Source of the DNA: Pseudomonas fluorescens
GTDB lineage: Bacteria; Pseudomonadota; Gammaproteobacteria; Pseudomonadales; Pseudomonadaceae
Reading direction: 5' to 3'
Assembly: GCF_902498195.1 (NCBI RefSeq)
Contig: NZ_CABVIY010000001.1
Location: 806,001 to 870,000, forward strand
DNA: 64,000 bases
Shown one piece after another: positions 17,054 through 26,676 of this stretch (within the stretch, counting starts at the first letter, position 1; each line of letters begins with the position of its first letter). The position numbers were made by a program, and so were the translations under genes. The notes below the pieces were generated by a model. That model was not told where the DNA came from. It did not search any database and was given only the letters and a program-made list of their open reading frames with translations.

Positions 17054-19711
17054 ATGCGCACCGAACAACCGAAGATGATCTACCTCAAGGACTATCAGGC
17101 GCCCGAGTACCTGATCGACGAAACGCACCTGACCTTCGAGTTGTTCGAGGACCACAGCCTGGTCCATGCGCAACTGGTGATGCGCCGCAACCCCGAGCGT
17201 GGCCCGGGCCTGCCGCCGCTGGTGCTGGACGGTCAGCAGCTCGACCTGCTGTCCGTGACCCTGGCCGATCGAGAACTGACGGACGCCGACTACCAGCTGA
17301 CCGAGAACCACCTGACGTTGCACCCGGCCAGCACGAGCTTCACGGTCGACACCAGCGTGCGCATCCACCCGGAAACCAACACCGCGCTGGAAGGCCTTTA
17401 CAAGTCCGGCACGATGTTCTGCACCCAGTGCGAAGCCGAAGGCTTCCGCAAGATCACCTACTACCTCGACCGCCCGGACGTGATGAGCACCTTCACCACC
17501 ACCGTGGTCGCGGAACAACACAGCTATCCGGTGCTGCTGTCCAACGGCAACCCGATTGCTTCCGGTCCCGGCGAAGACGGCCGGCACTGGGCGACCTGGG
17601 AAGACCCGTTCAAGAAGCCGGCCTATCTGTTCGCACTGGTGGCCGGTGACTTGTGGTGCGTAGAAGACACCTTCACCACCATGACCGATCGCGTCGTGGC
17701 ATTGCGCATTTATGTCGAGCCGGAAAACATCGACAAGTGCCAGCACGCGATGAACAGCCTGAAGAAATCCATGCGCTGGGACGAAGAGGTGTACGGTCGC
17801 GAGTACGACCTGGACATCTTCATGATCGTCGCCGTGAACGACTTCAACATGGGCGCGATGGAGAACAAGGGCCTCAACATCTTCAACTCCAGCGCCGTGC
17901 TGGCCAAGGCCGAGACCGCCACCGACGCCGCGCACCAGCGGGTCGAAGCCATCGTTGCCCACGAGTACTTCCACAACTGGTCGGGCAACCGCGTGACCTG
18001 CCGCGACTGGTTCCAGCTGTCGCTCAAGGAAGGCTTCACCGTATTCCGCGATTCGCATTTCTCCGCCGACATGAACTCGGCCACGGTCAAGCGCATCCAG
18101 GACGTCGCCTACCTGCGCACCCACCAGTTCGCCGAAGACGCCGGCCCCATGGCCCACGCGGTGCGCCCGGACAGCTTCATCGAGATTTCCAACTTCTACA
18201 CCCTGACCGTGTACGAAAAGGGCTCGGAAGTGGTCGGCATGATCCACACCTTGCTCGGCGCCGAAGGCTTCCGTAAAGGCAGCGACCTGTATTTTGAGCG
18301 CCATGACGGCCAGGCCGTGACCTGCGATGACTTCATCAAGGCCATGGAAGATGCCAATGGCGTCGACCTGACCCAGTTCAAACGCTGGTACAGCCAGGCC
18401 GGCACGCCACGCCTGGTGGTCAGCGAGTCCTATGACGCGACGGCGAAAACCTACAGCCTGACGTTCCGTCAAAGCTGCCCGCAAACTCCGGACAAGGTAG
18501 AGAAGCTGCCGTTCGTGATTCCGGTCGAACTCGGCCTGCTCGACAGCAAGGGGGGTGAGATTGCCCTGCGTCTGGCCGGTGAAGACAGCGCCCAGGGCAC
18601 GACCCGGGTGATCTCGGTGACCGAGGCCGAGCAGACCTTCACCTTCGTCGACATCGCCGAACAACCGCTGCCTTCGCTGCTGCGTGGCTTCTCGGCACCG
18701 GTGAAACTGAGCTTCCCGTACAACCGCGACCAGTTGATGTTCCTGATGCAGCACGACAGCGATGGCTTCAATCGCTGGGACGCCGGCCAGCAATTGTCGG
18801 TGCAGGTATTGCAGGAACTGATCGCCCAGCAGCAGAAGGGCGAAGCGCTGGTGCTGGATCAGCGCCTGGTGTCGGCTTTGCGTACCGTGCTGTCCGATGA
18901 GTCGCTGGACCAGGCGATGGTCGCCGAAATGCTCTCGCTGCCGAGCGAAGCGTACCTGACCGAAATCAGCGACGTGGCGGACGTCGAAGCCATTCACACC
19001 GCCCGCGAGTTTGCCCGCAAGCAACTGGCCGACGCCCTGTTCGAAGGCCTGTGGCTGCGTTATCAGGCCAATCGCGACCTGTCGAAGCGGACTCCGTACG
19101 TGGCCGAGGCCGAACACTTCGCCCGTCGTGCCTTGCAGAACATCGCGCTGTCGTACCTGATGCTCAGCGGCAAACCGGAAGTCCTCGCGGCGACGCTTGA
19201 GCAGTTCGATGCCTGCGACAACATGACCGAGCGCCTGACCGCGCTCGCGGTGCTGGTCAACTCGCCGTTCGAAGAGCCCAAAGCCAAGGCCCTGGCCAGC
19301 TTCGCCGCGCACTTCAGCGACAACCCGCTGGTCATGGATCAGTGGTTCAGTGTCCAGGCCGGCAGTGTCTTGCCGGGTGGCCTGGAGCGGGTCAAGGCGT
19401 TGATGCAGCATCCTGCGTTCAACATCAAGAACCCGAACAAGGTGCGGGCGCTGGTCGGTGCGTTTGCCGGGCAGAACCTGATCAACTTCCATGCGGCGGA
19501 TGGTTCCGGGTATCGCTTCCTGGCGGATCTGGTGATCGAGCTGAACGGGTTCAATCCGCAGATTGCTTCCCGGCAGTTGGCCCCGCTGACACGCTGGCGC
19601 AAGTATGACGATGCGCGTCAGGCGTTGATGAAAGGCGAACTGGAGCGGATTCGGGCTTCGGGGCAGCTGTCCAGCGATGTGTTTGAAGTGGTCAGCAAAA
19701 GCCTGGCCTGA
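17054..19711 (+). CDS. pepN: Aminopeptidase N (M1 zinc metallopeptidase)
   Basis: PepN removes N-terminal residues from peptides in the cytoplasm and is a main enzyme of peptide turnover. The 885-residue length matches the bacterial family. The substrate-anchoring motif GAMENKGLN and the zinc motif HEYFHNWSGNRVT (HExxHx18E, with the distal Glu in LKEGFTVFRD) are intact. The proton-donor Tyr region is FYTLTVYEKGSEVV. The long C-terminal helical domain runs to the end. The start MRTEQPKMIYLKDYQAP is the family start. It is the last gene of the nadK-to-pepN run and is followed by a REP cluster. Confidence 0.97.
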   Translation: MRTEQPKMIYLKDYQAPEYLIDETHLTFELFEDHSLVHAQLVMRRNPERGPGLPPLVLDGQQLDLLSVTLADRELTDADYQLTENHLTLHPASTSFTVDTSVRIHPETNTALEGLYKSGTMFCTQCEAEGFRKITYYLDRPDVMSTFTTTVVAEQHSYPVLLSNGNPIASGPGEDGRHWATWEDPFKKPAYLFALVAGDLWCVEDTFTTMTDRVVALRIYVEPENIDKCQHAMNSLKKSMRWDEEVYGREYDLDIFMIVAVNDFNMGAMENKGLNIFNSSAVLAKAETATDAAHQRVEAIVAHEYFHNWSGNRVTCRDWFQLSLKEGFTVFRDSHFSADMNSATVKRIQDVAYLRTHQFAEDAGPMAHAVRPDSFIEISNFYTLTVYEKGSEVVGMIHTLLGAEGFRKGSDLYFERHDGQAVTCDDFIKAMEDANGVDLTQFKRWYSQAGTPRLVVSESYDATAKTYSLTFRQSCPQTPDKVEKLPFVIPVELGLLDSKGGEIALRLAGEDSAQGTTRVISVTEAEQTFTFVDIAEQPLPSLLRGFSAPVKLSFPYNRDQLMFLMQHDSDGFNRWDAGQQLSVQVLQELIAQQQKGEALVLDQRLVSALRTVLSDESLDQAMVAEMLSLPSEAYLTEISDVADVEAIHTAREFARKQLADALFEGLWLRYQANRDLSKRTPYVAEAEHFARRALQNIALSYLMLSGKPEVLAATLEQFDACDNMTERLTALAVLVNSPFEEPKAKALASFAAHFSDNPLVMDQWFSVQAGSVLPGGLERVKALMQHPAFNIKNPNKVRALVGAFAGQNLINFHAADGSGYRFLADLVIELNGFNPQIASRQLAPLTRWRKYDDARQALMKGELERIRASGQLSSDVFEVVSKSLA

Positions 19712-20329
19712 TCGGGTTCCCGCTTCCACGGGTGTCTACCCGGATCTCGTGGAAGATGGCTTGCCAGCGATAACGACTGCATAGCCGATCCAGTCTCTTG
19801 CCCCATTCGAATGTGGGAGCGGGCTTGCTCGCGAAGGCGGTCAGACAGCCGTCCTGATTTAACGAATGTAGGATGTCCAATTGTAGGAGCTCGCTCGCGA
19901 ACAACGACCCGGCAACGCGTCCATTCAGGCAGGGCGCGTTATCGTTGACGTCCTTCGCGAGCAAGCCCGCTCCCACAGGGAATTGGGTACAACCGCGAAA
20001 ATCAGGCCGGTTGTCAAGTGACTCGCCGCAAAGTCGAAACCCTGGGTGGCCGTTTCCGCAGAAACGGGAATAGACACCAACCTTTCAAAGCCCAATCACC
20101 CCAACAAATACCCCATCATTCAGCATCCCCTCATACCCCCTCCGGTTAACAAAACATAACGTGCCGTCGATTGTCAGCTGTCGAAAAACACCGATAGGAT
20201 AAGCCAGCTTCCGAAGGGGCTCTGGATTGCGGGTTTCAGGACTATGCTCTGGAACAGGCCATCCCGACATGCACCCTGGCGGCGCCCTGAAAGGTTGAAT
20301 GGCCTAACAATAATAATGAGGGAAGGTCT
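19712..20329. other. Non-coding gap with a REP cluster and an AT-richer promoter region
   Basis: The 618-base gap after pepN holds three REP units in its first half. The second half (about 20070-20329) is less GC-rich and has no supported ORF. It presumably carries the promoter of the YCF48 gene; the final GAGGGAAGGTCT before 20330 is its ribosome binding site. Confidence 0.6.
19812..19977. repeat. Cluster of three REP units (GTGGGAGC type)
   Basis: Units lie at about 19812-19838 (forward), 19881-19902 (forward, degenerate, TTGTAGGAGCTCGCTCGCGA) and 19952-19977 (inverted). The outer two form a long palindrome and the middle one looks like a mixed or decayed copy. Confidence 0.8.
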
Positions 20330-21382
20330 ATGAGTGAGCCTGTCATGGGTGTGGGTATCTGCCGCCCGCCGGCATTACGCAAACTCGCGTTGCTGGCTAC
20401 AGCGCTCTCGCTGGTGGGCTGTGCCGTGTGGTCGGCACCTGTGCTGGCGGCTGACGCGCCGGCATCCGACGTTGTTTATTCCGTTGAATCGGCCAAGGCC
20501 AGCAAAAGCCTGGTCCTCGATGTCGTGCACGCAGGCAAGCGTCTGGTGGCGGTCGGGGATCGCGGGCACGTTCTGTATTCCGATGACCAGGGCGCGACCT
20601 GGACCCAGGCCAAGGTGCCAACCCGGCAACTGCTGACCTCGGTGTTCTTTGTCGATGACAAGCGCGGCTGGGCCGTCGGCCATGACGCACAGATCCTCGC
20701 CAGCGAGGACGGTGGCGTCACCTGGACCAAACAGTTTGAAGACCTCAAACGCGAATCGCCGCTGCTCGACGTCTGGTTTCAGGACGCCAACAGCGGCTTT
20801 GCCGTGGGCGCTTACGGCGCGTTGATGGCCACCACCGATGGTGGAAAAAACTGGGAAGATGTCAGCGACCGGCTGGACAACGAAGACCAGTACCACCTCA
20901 ACGCGATCACCGCGGTCAAGGATGCCGGGCTGTTCATCGTCGGCGAGCAGGGCAGCATGTTCCGTTCCGCCGACTGGGGCCAGACCTGGGAGAAACTCGA
21001 AGGCCCGTACGAAGGCTCCCTGTTCGGTGTGATCGGCACGGCTCAACCCAATACCCTCCTGGCCTATGGCCTGCGCGGTAATCTTTTCCGTTCCACCGAC
21101 TTCGGCAGTACCTGGGAACCCATCAAGCTCAAGGCTGAACGCGGCGCCCTGGAGTTCGGGCTGTCCGGTGGCACGTTACTCGACGATGGTTCCATCGTGA
21201 TCGTCGGCAACGGTGGTTCGGTGATCAGCAGCAGTGACAACGGCGAAACCTTCAGCGTCTTCAACCGTCGAGACCGTATCTCCATCTCGTCGGTGGTCGG
21301 CGCGGGAAATGGCAATCTGATTCTGGGTGGGCAGGGCGGCGTTCGCGCCACATCGCCAAACGGCGCAGAGTTGGGTAAATGA
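20330..21382 (+). CDS. Exported YCF48-type beta-propeller protein
   Basis: This 350-residue protein has an N-terminal signal (ALRKLALLATALSLVGCAVWSAPVLAADAP). It is followed by repeated blades with Asp-box-like motifs: SDDQGATWTQ, SEDGGVTWTK, TTDGGKNWED, SADWGQTWEK, STDFGSTWEP and SSDNGETFSV. This is the YCF48/HCF136 propeller fold, used as an assembly or scaffold factor in the photosystem II homologue. The LVGC within the signal could make it a lipoprotein, but the later ALAADA site looks better. An RND/MMPL exporter gene follows 28 bases downstream, so the propeller probably works with that pump in the periplasm. Confidence 0.88.
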   Translation: MSEPVMGVGICRPPALRKLALLATALSLVGCAVWSAPVLAADAPASDVVYSVESAKASKSLVLDVVHAGKRLVAVGDRGHVLYSDDQGATWTQAKVPTRQLLTSVFFVDDKRGWAVGHDAQILASEDGGVTWTKQFEDLKRESPLLDVWFQDANSGFAVGAYGALMATTDGGKNWEDVSDRLDNEDQYHLNAITAVKDAGLFIVGEQGSMFRSADWGQTWEKLEGPYEGSLFGVIGTAQPNTLLAYGLRGNLFRSTDFGSTWEPIKLKAERGALEFGLSGGTLLDDGSIVIVGNGGSVISSSDNGETFSVFNRRDRISISSVVGAGNGNLILGGQGGVRATSPNGAELGK

Positions 21383-21410
21383 GCCAGGTTAATAATAAGA
21401 AGGCGCAGCT

Positions 21411-23795
21411 ATGACTTCCTTGAGCACTCATCATCAGGACAAGGCGACGTTTCTTGAGCGCCTGATCTTCAACAACCGGCCGGCGGTGATCACGATCTGC
21501 CTGCTGGTCAGCATTTTCCTGTTCTGGCAGGCGACGCTGATCCGGCCGTCCACCAGTTTCGAAAAAATGATCCCGCTGGAACATCCCTTCATTCAGAAGA
21601 TGATGGAGCACCGTAACGATCTGGCGAACCTGGGCAACACCGTACGGATTTCCGTGGAAGCCACCGACGGCGACATTTTCTCCAAGGAATACATGGAGAC
21701 CCTGCGCCAGATCAACGACGAGGTGTTCTACATCTCCGGCGTCGACCGTTCCGGCCTGAAGTCGCTGTGGAGCCCGAGCGTGCGCTGGACCGAAGTGACG
21801 GAGGAGGGCTTCGCCGGCGGCGAGGTAATTCCGCAGAGCTACAACGGTTCGCAGCAAAGCCTCGACATGTTGCGCAACAACGTACTCAAGTCCGGACAGA
21901 TCGGGCGGCTGGTGGCCAACGACTTCAAGTCGAGCATCGTCGACATCCCGCTGCTGGAGTCCTACCCGGACCCGCAGGACCAGGGCAAGCTGCTGGCGCT
22001 GGACTACCGCAAGTTCTCCCACGATCTTGAAGAAAAGATCCGGGACAAGTTCGAAAAACAGAATCCCAACGTCAAGATCCATATCGTCGGTTTCGCCAAG
22101 AAGGTCGGTGACCTGATCGATGGCCTGGTGATGGTGGTGATGTTCTTCGGTATCGCCTTCGTCATCACCCTGATCCTGCTGCTGTGGTTCACCAACTGCC
22201 TGCGCAGCACGGTGGCGGTGTTGAGCACCACGCTGGTGGCGGTAGTCTGGCAGCTGGGCTTGATGCACTTCTTCGGGTTCGGGCTGGATCCCTATTCGAT
22301 GCTGGTGCCGTTCCTGATCTTCGCCATCGGCATCTCCCATGGCGTACAGAAAATCAACGGTATCGCCCTGCAATCCAGTGAAGCGGACAACGCCCTGACG
22401 GCGGCACGGCGCACCTTCCGGCAATTGTTCCTGCCGGGGATGATCGCGATCCTCGCCGATGCGGTGGGTTTCATCACGCTGCTGATCATCGACATCGGCG
22501 TGATCCGTGAGCTGGCCATCGGCGCGTCCATCGGCGTGGCGGTGATCGTGTTCACCAACCTGATCCTGCTGCCGGTGGCGATTTCCTACGTCGGCATCAG
22601 CAAGCGCGCCGTGGCCCGCAGCAAGAAAGATGCGACCCGCGAACACCCGTTCTGGCGCCTGCTGTCGAACTTTGCCAGCGCGAAAGTCGCCCCCGTCTCG
22701 ATCCTGCTGGCCCTGATCGCCTTTGGCGGCGGCCTCTGGTACAGCCAGAACCTGAAGATCGGCGACCTCGACCAGGGTGCGCCGGAGTTGCGTCCGGACT
22801 CGCGCTACAACAAGGACAACAATTTCATCATCAGCAACTACTCCACCAGTTCCGATGTGTTGGTGGTGATGGTCAAGACTAAATCCGAGGGCTGCTCGCG
22901 ATACGAAGCCATGGGGCCGATCGACGAGCTGATGTGGAAGATGCAGAACACCGAGGGCGTGCAGTCGGCGATTTCCCTGGTGACCGTGTCCAAGCAAATG
23001 ATCAAGGGCATGAACGAGGGCAACCTGAAGTGGGAAACCCTGTCGCGTAACCCGGACGTGTTGAACAACTCCATCGCCCGCGCCGATGGCCTGTACAACA
23101 ACAACTGCTCGCTGGCGCCGGTGCTGGTGTTCCTTAACGATCACAAGGCTGAAACCCTGGACCGTGCGGTTCACGCGGTGCAGGAATTCGCCAGGGAAAA
23201 CAACAAGGAAGGCCTGGAGTTCATCCTCGCGGCCGGTAACGCCGGTATCGAGGCGGCCACCAATGAGGTGATCAAGAAGTCCGAACTGACCATCCTGATC
23301 CTGGTGTACATCTGCGTGGCGGTCATGTGCATGATCACCTTCCGCTCCTGGGCGGCGACCCTGTGCATTGTGCTGCCGCTGGTGCTGACCTCGGTTCTGG
23401 GTAACGCCCTGATGGCCTTCATGGGCATCGGCGTGAAAGTCGCGACCCTGCCGGTGGTGGCATTGGGCGTAGGGATTGGCGTGGACTACGGCATCTACAT
23501 CTACAGTCGCCTGGAAAGCTTCCTGCGTGCCGGTCTGCCACTGCAAGAGGCTTACTACCAGACGCTGAAGTCCACCGGTAAAGCCGTATTGTTCACCGGC
23601 CTGTGCCTGGCCATCGGCGTGTGCACCTGGATTTTCTCGGCCATCAAGTTCCAGGCCGACATGGGCCTGATGCTGACCTTCATGTTGCTGTGGAACATGT
23701 TCGGTGCGTTGTGGCTGCTGCCAGCGCTGGCACGGTTCCTGATCAAGCCGGAGAAACTGGCGGGGCAGAAGGGTAATTCGTTGTTTGCCCACTGA
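21411..23795 (+). CDS. RND superfamily exporter, MMPL/patched type
   Basis: This 794-residue inner-membrane protein has the RND double-repeat layout. One transmembrane helix (AVITICLLVSIFLFWQATLI) is followed by a large periplasmic domain, a helix bundle with GISHGVQKINGIALQ, a second periplasmic domain, and a matching bundle with LGVGIGVDYGIYIYSRLE. The length is below that of AcrB-type drug pumps and matches MMPL/HpnN-like lipid exporters. No membrane-fusion protein or outer-membrane channel gene is adjacent; the propeller protein upstream takes that place. Likely cargo is a hydrophobic or lipid molecule, by family analogy only. A strong terminator follows. Confidence 0.9.
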   Translation: MTSLSTHHQDKATFLERLIFNNRPAVITICLLVSIFLFWQATLIRPSTSFEKMIPLEHPFIQKMMEHRNDLANLGNTVRISVEATDGDIFSKEYMETLRQINDEVFYISGVDRSGLKSLWSPSVRWTEVTEEGFAGGEVIPQSYNGSQQSLDMLRNNVLKSGQIGRLVANDFKSSIVDIPLLESYPDPQDQGKLLALDYRKFSHDLEEKIRDKFEKQNPNVKIHIVGFAKKVGDLIDGLVMVVMFFGIAFVITLILLLWFTNCLRSTVAVLSTTLVAVVWQLGLMHFFGFGLDPYSMLVPFLIFAIGISHGVQKINGIALQSSEADNALTAARRTFRQLFLPGMIAILADAVGFITLLIIDIGVIRELAIGASIGVAVIVFTNLILLPVAISYVGISKRAVARSKKDATREHPFWRLLSNFASAKVAPVSILLALIAFGGGLWYSQNLKIGDLDQGAPELRPDSRYNKDNNFIISNYSTSSDVLVVMVKTKSEGCSRYEAMGPIDELMWKMQNTEGVQSAISLVTVSKQMIKGMNEGNLKWETLSRNPDVLNNSIARADGLYNNNCSLAPVLVFLNDHKAETLDRAVHAVQEFARENNKEGLEFILAAGNAGIEAATNEVIKKSELTILILVYICVAVMCMITFRSWAATLCIVLPLVLTSVLGNALMAFMGIGVKVATLPVVALGVGIGVDYGIYIYSRLESFLRAGLPLQEAYYQTLKSTGKAVLFTGLCLAIGVCTWIFSAIKFQADMGLMLTFMLLWNMFGALWLLPALARFLIKPEKLAGQKGNSLFAH

Positions 23796-23812
23796 TCCGC
23801 GATCAGAAACAC

Positions 23813-23844
23813 AAAAGCCGCAACCTCAGGGTTGCGGCTTTTTT
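23813..23844 (+). terminator. Intrinsic terminator after the RND exporter gene
   Basis: A 13-bp stem (AAAAGCCGCAACC / GGTTGCGGCTTTT) with a 4-base loop is followed by T residues, 18 bases past the stop codon. Confidence 0.93.
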
Positions 23845-23857
23845 ATGGGGTCAAGAT

Positions 23858-23936
23858 AAAAAGATCGCAGCCTTCGGCAGCTCCTACAGGGGGACACACT
23901 GCCAACTGTAGGAGCTGCCGAAGGCTGCGATCTTTT
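23858..23936. repeat. REP pair (TGTAGGAGCTGCC type)
   Basis: AAAAGATCGCAGCCTTCGGC and its complement form a near-perfect palindrome around a 20-base spacer, between the RND terminator and the stop of the convergent GntR gene. Confidence 0.88.
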
Positions 23937-23946
23937 GACTTTGCTT

Positions 23947-24666
23947 TTATGATGGATCGCTACCCAGCACCACATTCAACGCGCTTCGCGCATCATCCAG
24001 CTGCACCAGCGTCGCATGCCGCGCCCCCAGTGCATCACGATTTTCGATCGCCGTGAGAATCGCCTTGTGCCGTGGCAGCGCCAGTTCATGCAGGTTTGGG
24101 CGCTGGTTGGAATGTTTCAAGGCTTCGGCAATCGCCACAGACAGCATGTTGCACAGGTTGGCCAACAGGTCGTTGTGGGTGGCATCGGCGATCCGGCTGT
24201 GGAAGTCCAGGTCCGGTTGCAGCAGGGCTTCCGGGGTCGGCGCGGCTTCCATGCGTTGGTAGGCTTCGCCGATGAAGGCAATATCCGCCTCGGTGGCGAA
24301 CTGCGCGGCCAGGGCGGCGGCGGCCGGTTCGATGATGCTGCGCACGCTGGTCAGCAGATCGAAGAATTCATTCTGCGGGCTGCTTTGCATCAGCCAGTGC
24401 AGCACGTCCGGATCCAGCATGTGCCAGTCCTTGCGTGGCTTGACCACCGTGCCGACTCGCGGACGGGAATACACCAGGCCCTTGGCGACCAGTACCCGGG
24501 TGGCTTCACGCAAGACCGGCCGGCTGACCGCATATTCTTCGCACAACAGGGCTTCGGCGGGCAGTTTGTCGTCAGGCAGGAAGCGTCCGGAGACGATCTG
24601 CATGCCCAGTTCCTGGACGATGCGCGAGTGCATGCTTTTGCGATCGGAGGGTTTGCGGTAATCCAT
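23947..24666 (-). CDS. GntR-family regulator, FadR subfamily
   Basis: This is a 239-residue repressor. The N-terminal winged helix carries SRIVQELGMQIVSGRFLPDDKLPAEALLCEEYAVSRPVLREATRVLVAKGLV and the wing SRPRVGTVVKP. The C-terminal FCD ligand domain has the metal-site pattern with Asp and His residues in DLDFHSRIADATHNDLLANL and LPRHKAILTAI. FadR-subfamily proteins bind TNGTNNNACNA-type operators and release them on sugar-acid or fatty-acid ligands. Two such sites lie in the divergent promoter upstream of the dehydratase gene, so it probably represses the pentonate cluster. The start MDYRKPSDRKS (24666) is taken over 24717 because of family starts. Confidence 0.9.
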   Translation of the reverse strand: MDYRKPSDRKSMHSRIVQELGMQIVSGRFLPDDKLPAEALLCEEYAVSRPVLREATRVLVAKGLVYSRPRVGTVVKPRKDWHMLDPDVLHWLMQSSPQNEFFDLLTSVRSIIEPAAAALAAQFATEADIAFIGEAYQRMEAAPTPEALLQPDLDFHSRIADATHNDLLANLCNMLSVAIAEALKHSNQRPNLHELALPRHKAILTAIENRDALGARHATLVQLDDARSALNVVLGSDPS

Positions 24667-24747
24667 GGGGAACGGCGCGGTCCTGTGCGGGGGGATGCCG
24701 GCCATGATAACAGGCACGGCGCATTCTTGAGGCGGGTGGAAGGCAAA

Positions 24748-24837
24748 TGTGGGAGCGGGCTTGCTCGCGAACGCGGTGTGTCAGCCAACACATGCATCGA
24801 CTGAAACACCGCGTTCGCGAGCAAGCCCGCTCCCACA
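24748..24837. repeat. REP pair (GTGGGAGCGGGC type)
   Basis: TGTGGGAGCGGGCTTGCTCG (forward) and its exact complement enclose a partly self-complementary spacer, between the GntR regulator start and the dehydratase stop codon. Confidence 0.88.
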
Positions 24838-24850
24838 GGGTTTTGTGCAA

Positions 24851-26587
24851 TCAGTGAGAGTGGCGGGGCACTTCAGCCCCACGGCAACCGACCAGGAAGT
24901 CGAAGTCGCAACCCTGGTCCGCCTGCAGTACGTGGTCGATGTACAGCTGGCGATAACCCCCCACCAGCAATTGCTGCGGCGGTTGCAGGTCGGCCATGCG
25001 CGCGGCCAGTTCGGCATCCGGGATGTCCAGGTGCAGGCGGCCGCTGGCGCAGTCGAGTTCGATCCAGTCGCCTTCTTTCACCGCTGCCAAAGGTCCGCCA
25101 GCCGCCGCTTCCGGCGCCACGTGCAGAACCACGGTGCCGTAAGCCGTGCCGCTCATGCGTGCATCGGAAATGCGCACCATGTCGGTCACGCCCTGGGCCA
25201 GCAGCTTGGCTGGAAGGCCCATGTTGCCGACTTCGGCCATGCCCGGATAACCCTTGGGCCCGCAGTTTTTCATCACCAGGATCGAGTGGGCATCGACATC
25301 CAGTTCCGGATCGTTGATGCGCGCCTTGTACATGTCGAAGTTCTCGAACACCACCGCACGGCCACGGTGCTGCATCAGTTCCGGCGTGGCGGCGGACGGC
25401 TTGAGCACGGCACCCAATGGCGCCAGGTTGCCGCGCAACACGCAAATGCCGCCGTCGGCACGGATCGGGTTGTCGAGGGTGCGGATCACTTCGTCTTCGC
25501 CATAGATCGGTGCGTCCTTGGTGTTCTCGCCGATCGACTTGCCGTTGACGGTCAGGGCGTTCGGATGGGGGATCAGGTTGGCTTCGCCCAGGCGACGCAA
25601 TACCGCTGGCAAACCACCGGCGTAGTAAAACTCTTCCATCAGGAAGCGCCCGGACGGTTGCAGGTCGACGATGGTCGGCATGCCGCGACCCATGCGGGTC
25701 CAGTCGTCCAGATCCAGCTCCACGCCGATGCGCCCGGCGATGGCTTTAAGGTGGATCACCGCATTGGTCGAGCCGCCAATCGCCGCGTTCACTCGAATGG
25801 CGTTTTCGAAGGCTTCCTTGGTCAGGATCTTCGACAGTTTCAAGTCTTCGCGAACCATCTCCACCGCACGCATGCCGGACATGTGCGCCAGCACGTAACG
25901 ACGTGCGTCCACCGCCGGAATTGCCGCGTTGTGGGGCAGGGACGTGCCCAGGGCTTCAGCCATGCAGGCCATGGTGGAGGCCGTGCCCATGGTGTTGCAG
26001 GTGCCGGCCGAACGGGACATGCCGCCCTCGGCCGCGAGGAAATCATCGATAGTAATGGTGCCGGCTTTCACTTGCTCGCTGAGCTGCCAGACCACGGTGC
26101 CGGAGCCAATGTCCTTGCCCTTGTGCTTGCCGTTGAGCATCGGCCCGCCGGTGACGACGATGGCCGGCACGTCGCAACTGGCCGCGCCCATCAGCAGTGC
26201 CGGGGTGGTTTTGTCGCAACCGGTCAGCAGCACCACGCCATCAATCGGATTGCCGCGAATCGCTTCCTCGACATCCATGCTCGCCAGGTTGCGGGTGAGC
26301 ATGGCGGTGGGGCGCAGGTTGGATTCGCCATTGGAGAACACCGGGAATTCCACCGGGAAGCCCCCGGCCTCGATCACCCCGCGTTTGACGTGCTCGGCAA
26401 TCTGGCGGAAATGCGCGTTGCACGGGGTCAGTTCCGACCAGGTGTTGCAGATGCCGATGATCGGCTTGCCATGGAACTGGTGGTCGGCGATGCCCTGATT
26501 CTTCATCCAGCTGCGGTACATGAAGCCGTTCTTGTCGGCAGTGCCAAACCATGAGGCGGAGCGCAGGGTGGGTTTCTTATCAGACAT
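24851..26587 (-). CDS. IlvD/Edd-family dehydratase, probably a pentonate dehydratase
   Basis: This is a 578-residue Fe-S dehydratase. Cysteines expected to hold the cluster are in LLTGCDKTTPALLMGAASCD and SRSAGTCNTMGTASTMAC, and the family signature is GICNTWSELTPCNAHFR. The length and the start KKPTLRSASWFGTADKNGFMYRSWMKNQG match the sugar-acid branch (L-arabonate or D-xylonate dehydratases) and not dihydroxy-acid dehydratase IlvD. It would convert a pentonate into 2-keto-3-deoxypentonate. The neighbours AraD1 and a 2-oxoglutarate semialdehyde dehydrogenase complete a non-phosphorylating route. Which pentonate is used cannot be read by eye. It is divergent from the transporter-led operon and probably under the nearby GntR protein. 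Confidence 0.9.
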   Translation of the reverse strand: MSDKKPTLRSASWFGTADKNGFMYRSWMKNQGIADHQFHGKPIIGICNTWSELTPCNAHFRQIAEHVKRGVIEAGGFPVEFPVFSNGESNLRPTAMLTRNLASMDVEEAIRGNPIDGVVLLTGCDKTTPALLMGAASCDVPAIVVTGGPMLNGKHKGKDIGSGTVVWQLSEQVKAGTITIDDFLAAEGGMSRSAGTCNTMGTASTMACMAEALGTSLPHNAAIPAVDARRYVLAHMSGMRAVEMVREDLKLSKILTKEAFENAIRVNAAIGGSTNAVIHLKAIAGRIGVELDLDDWTRMGRGMPTIVDLQPSGRFLMEEFYYAGGLPAVLRRLGEANLIPHPNALTVNGKSIGENTKDAPIYGEDEVIRTLDNPIRADGGICVLRGNLAPLGAVLKPSAATPELMQHRGRAVVFENFDMYKARINDPELDVDAHSILVMKNCGPKGYPGMAEVGNMGLPAKLLAQGVTDMVRISDARMSGTAYGTVVLHVAPEAAAGGPLAAVKEGDWIELDCASGRLHLDIPDAELAARMADLQPPQQLLVGGYRQLYIDHVLQADQGCDFDFLVGCRGAEVPRHSH

Positions 26588-26601
26588 GATCGATTCTCTT
26601 A

Positions 26602-26612
26602 TTGTATGACTA
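26602..26612. promoter_or_regulatory. Candidate FadR-subfamily operator 1
   Basis: TTGTATGACTA fits the TNGTNNNACNA consensus exactly. It lies 15 bases upstream of the dehydratase start codon, where a bound repressor would block transcription or elongation. Confidence 0.6.
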
Positions 26613-26676
26613 TATTGTTCGAGCTGATGCGTAACATAAGCGTAAATTTGCCTATTTGGAAGTGTTGTTGGGTAAT

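Noticed and set aside
16997-19729. 910-codon minus-strand frame
   Set aside because: It covers pepN antisense and exists because GC-rich third positions remove stops; the pepN motifs are clear.
21261-23792. 843-codon minus-strand frame
   Set aside because: Shadow of the RND exporter; the His/Gln-rich translation is typical of antisense in this GC range.
24749-26554. 601-codon plus-strand frame
   Set aside because: Antisense to the IlvD/Edd dehydratase and starting inside a REP element.
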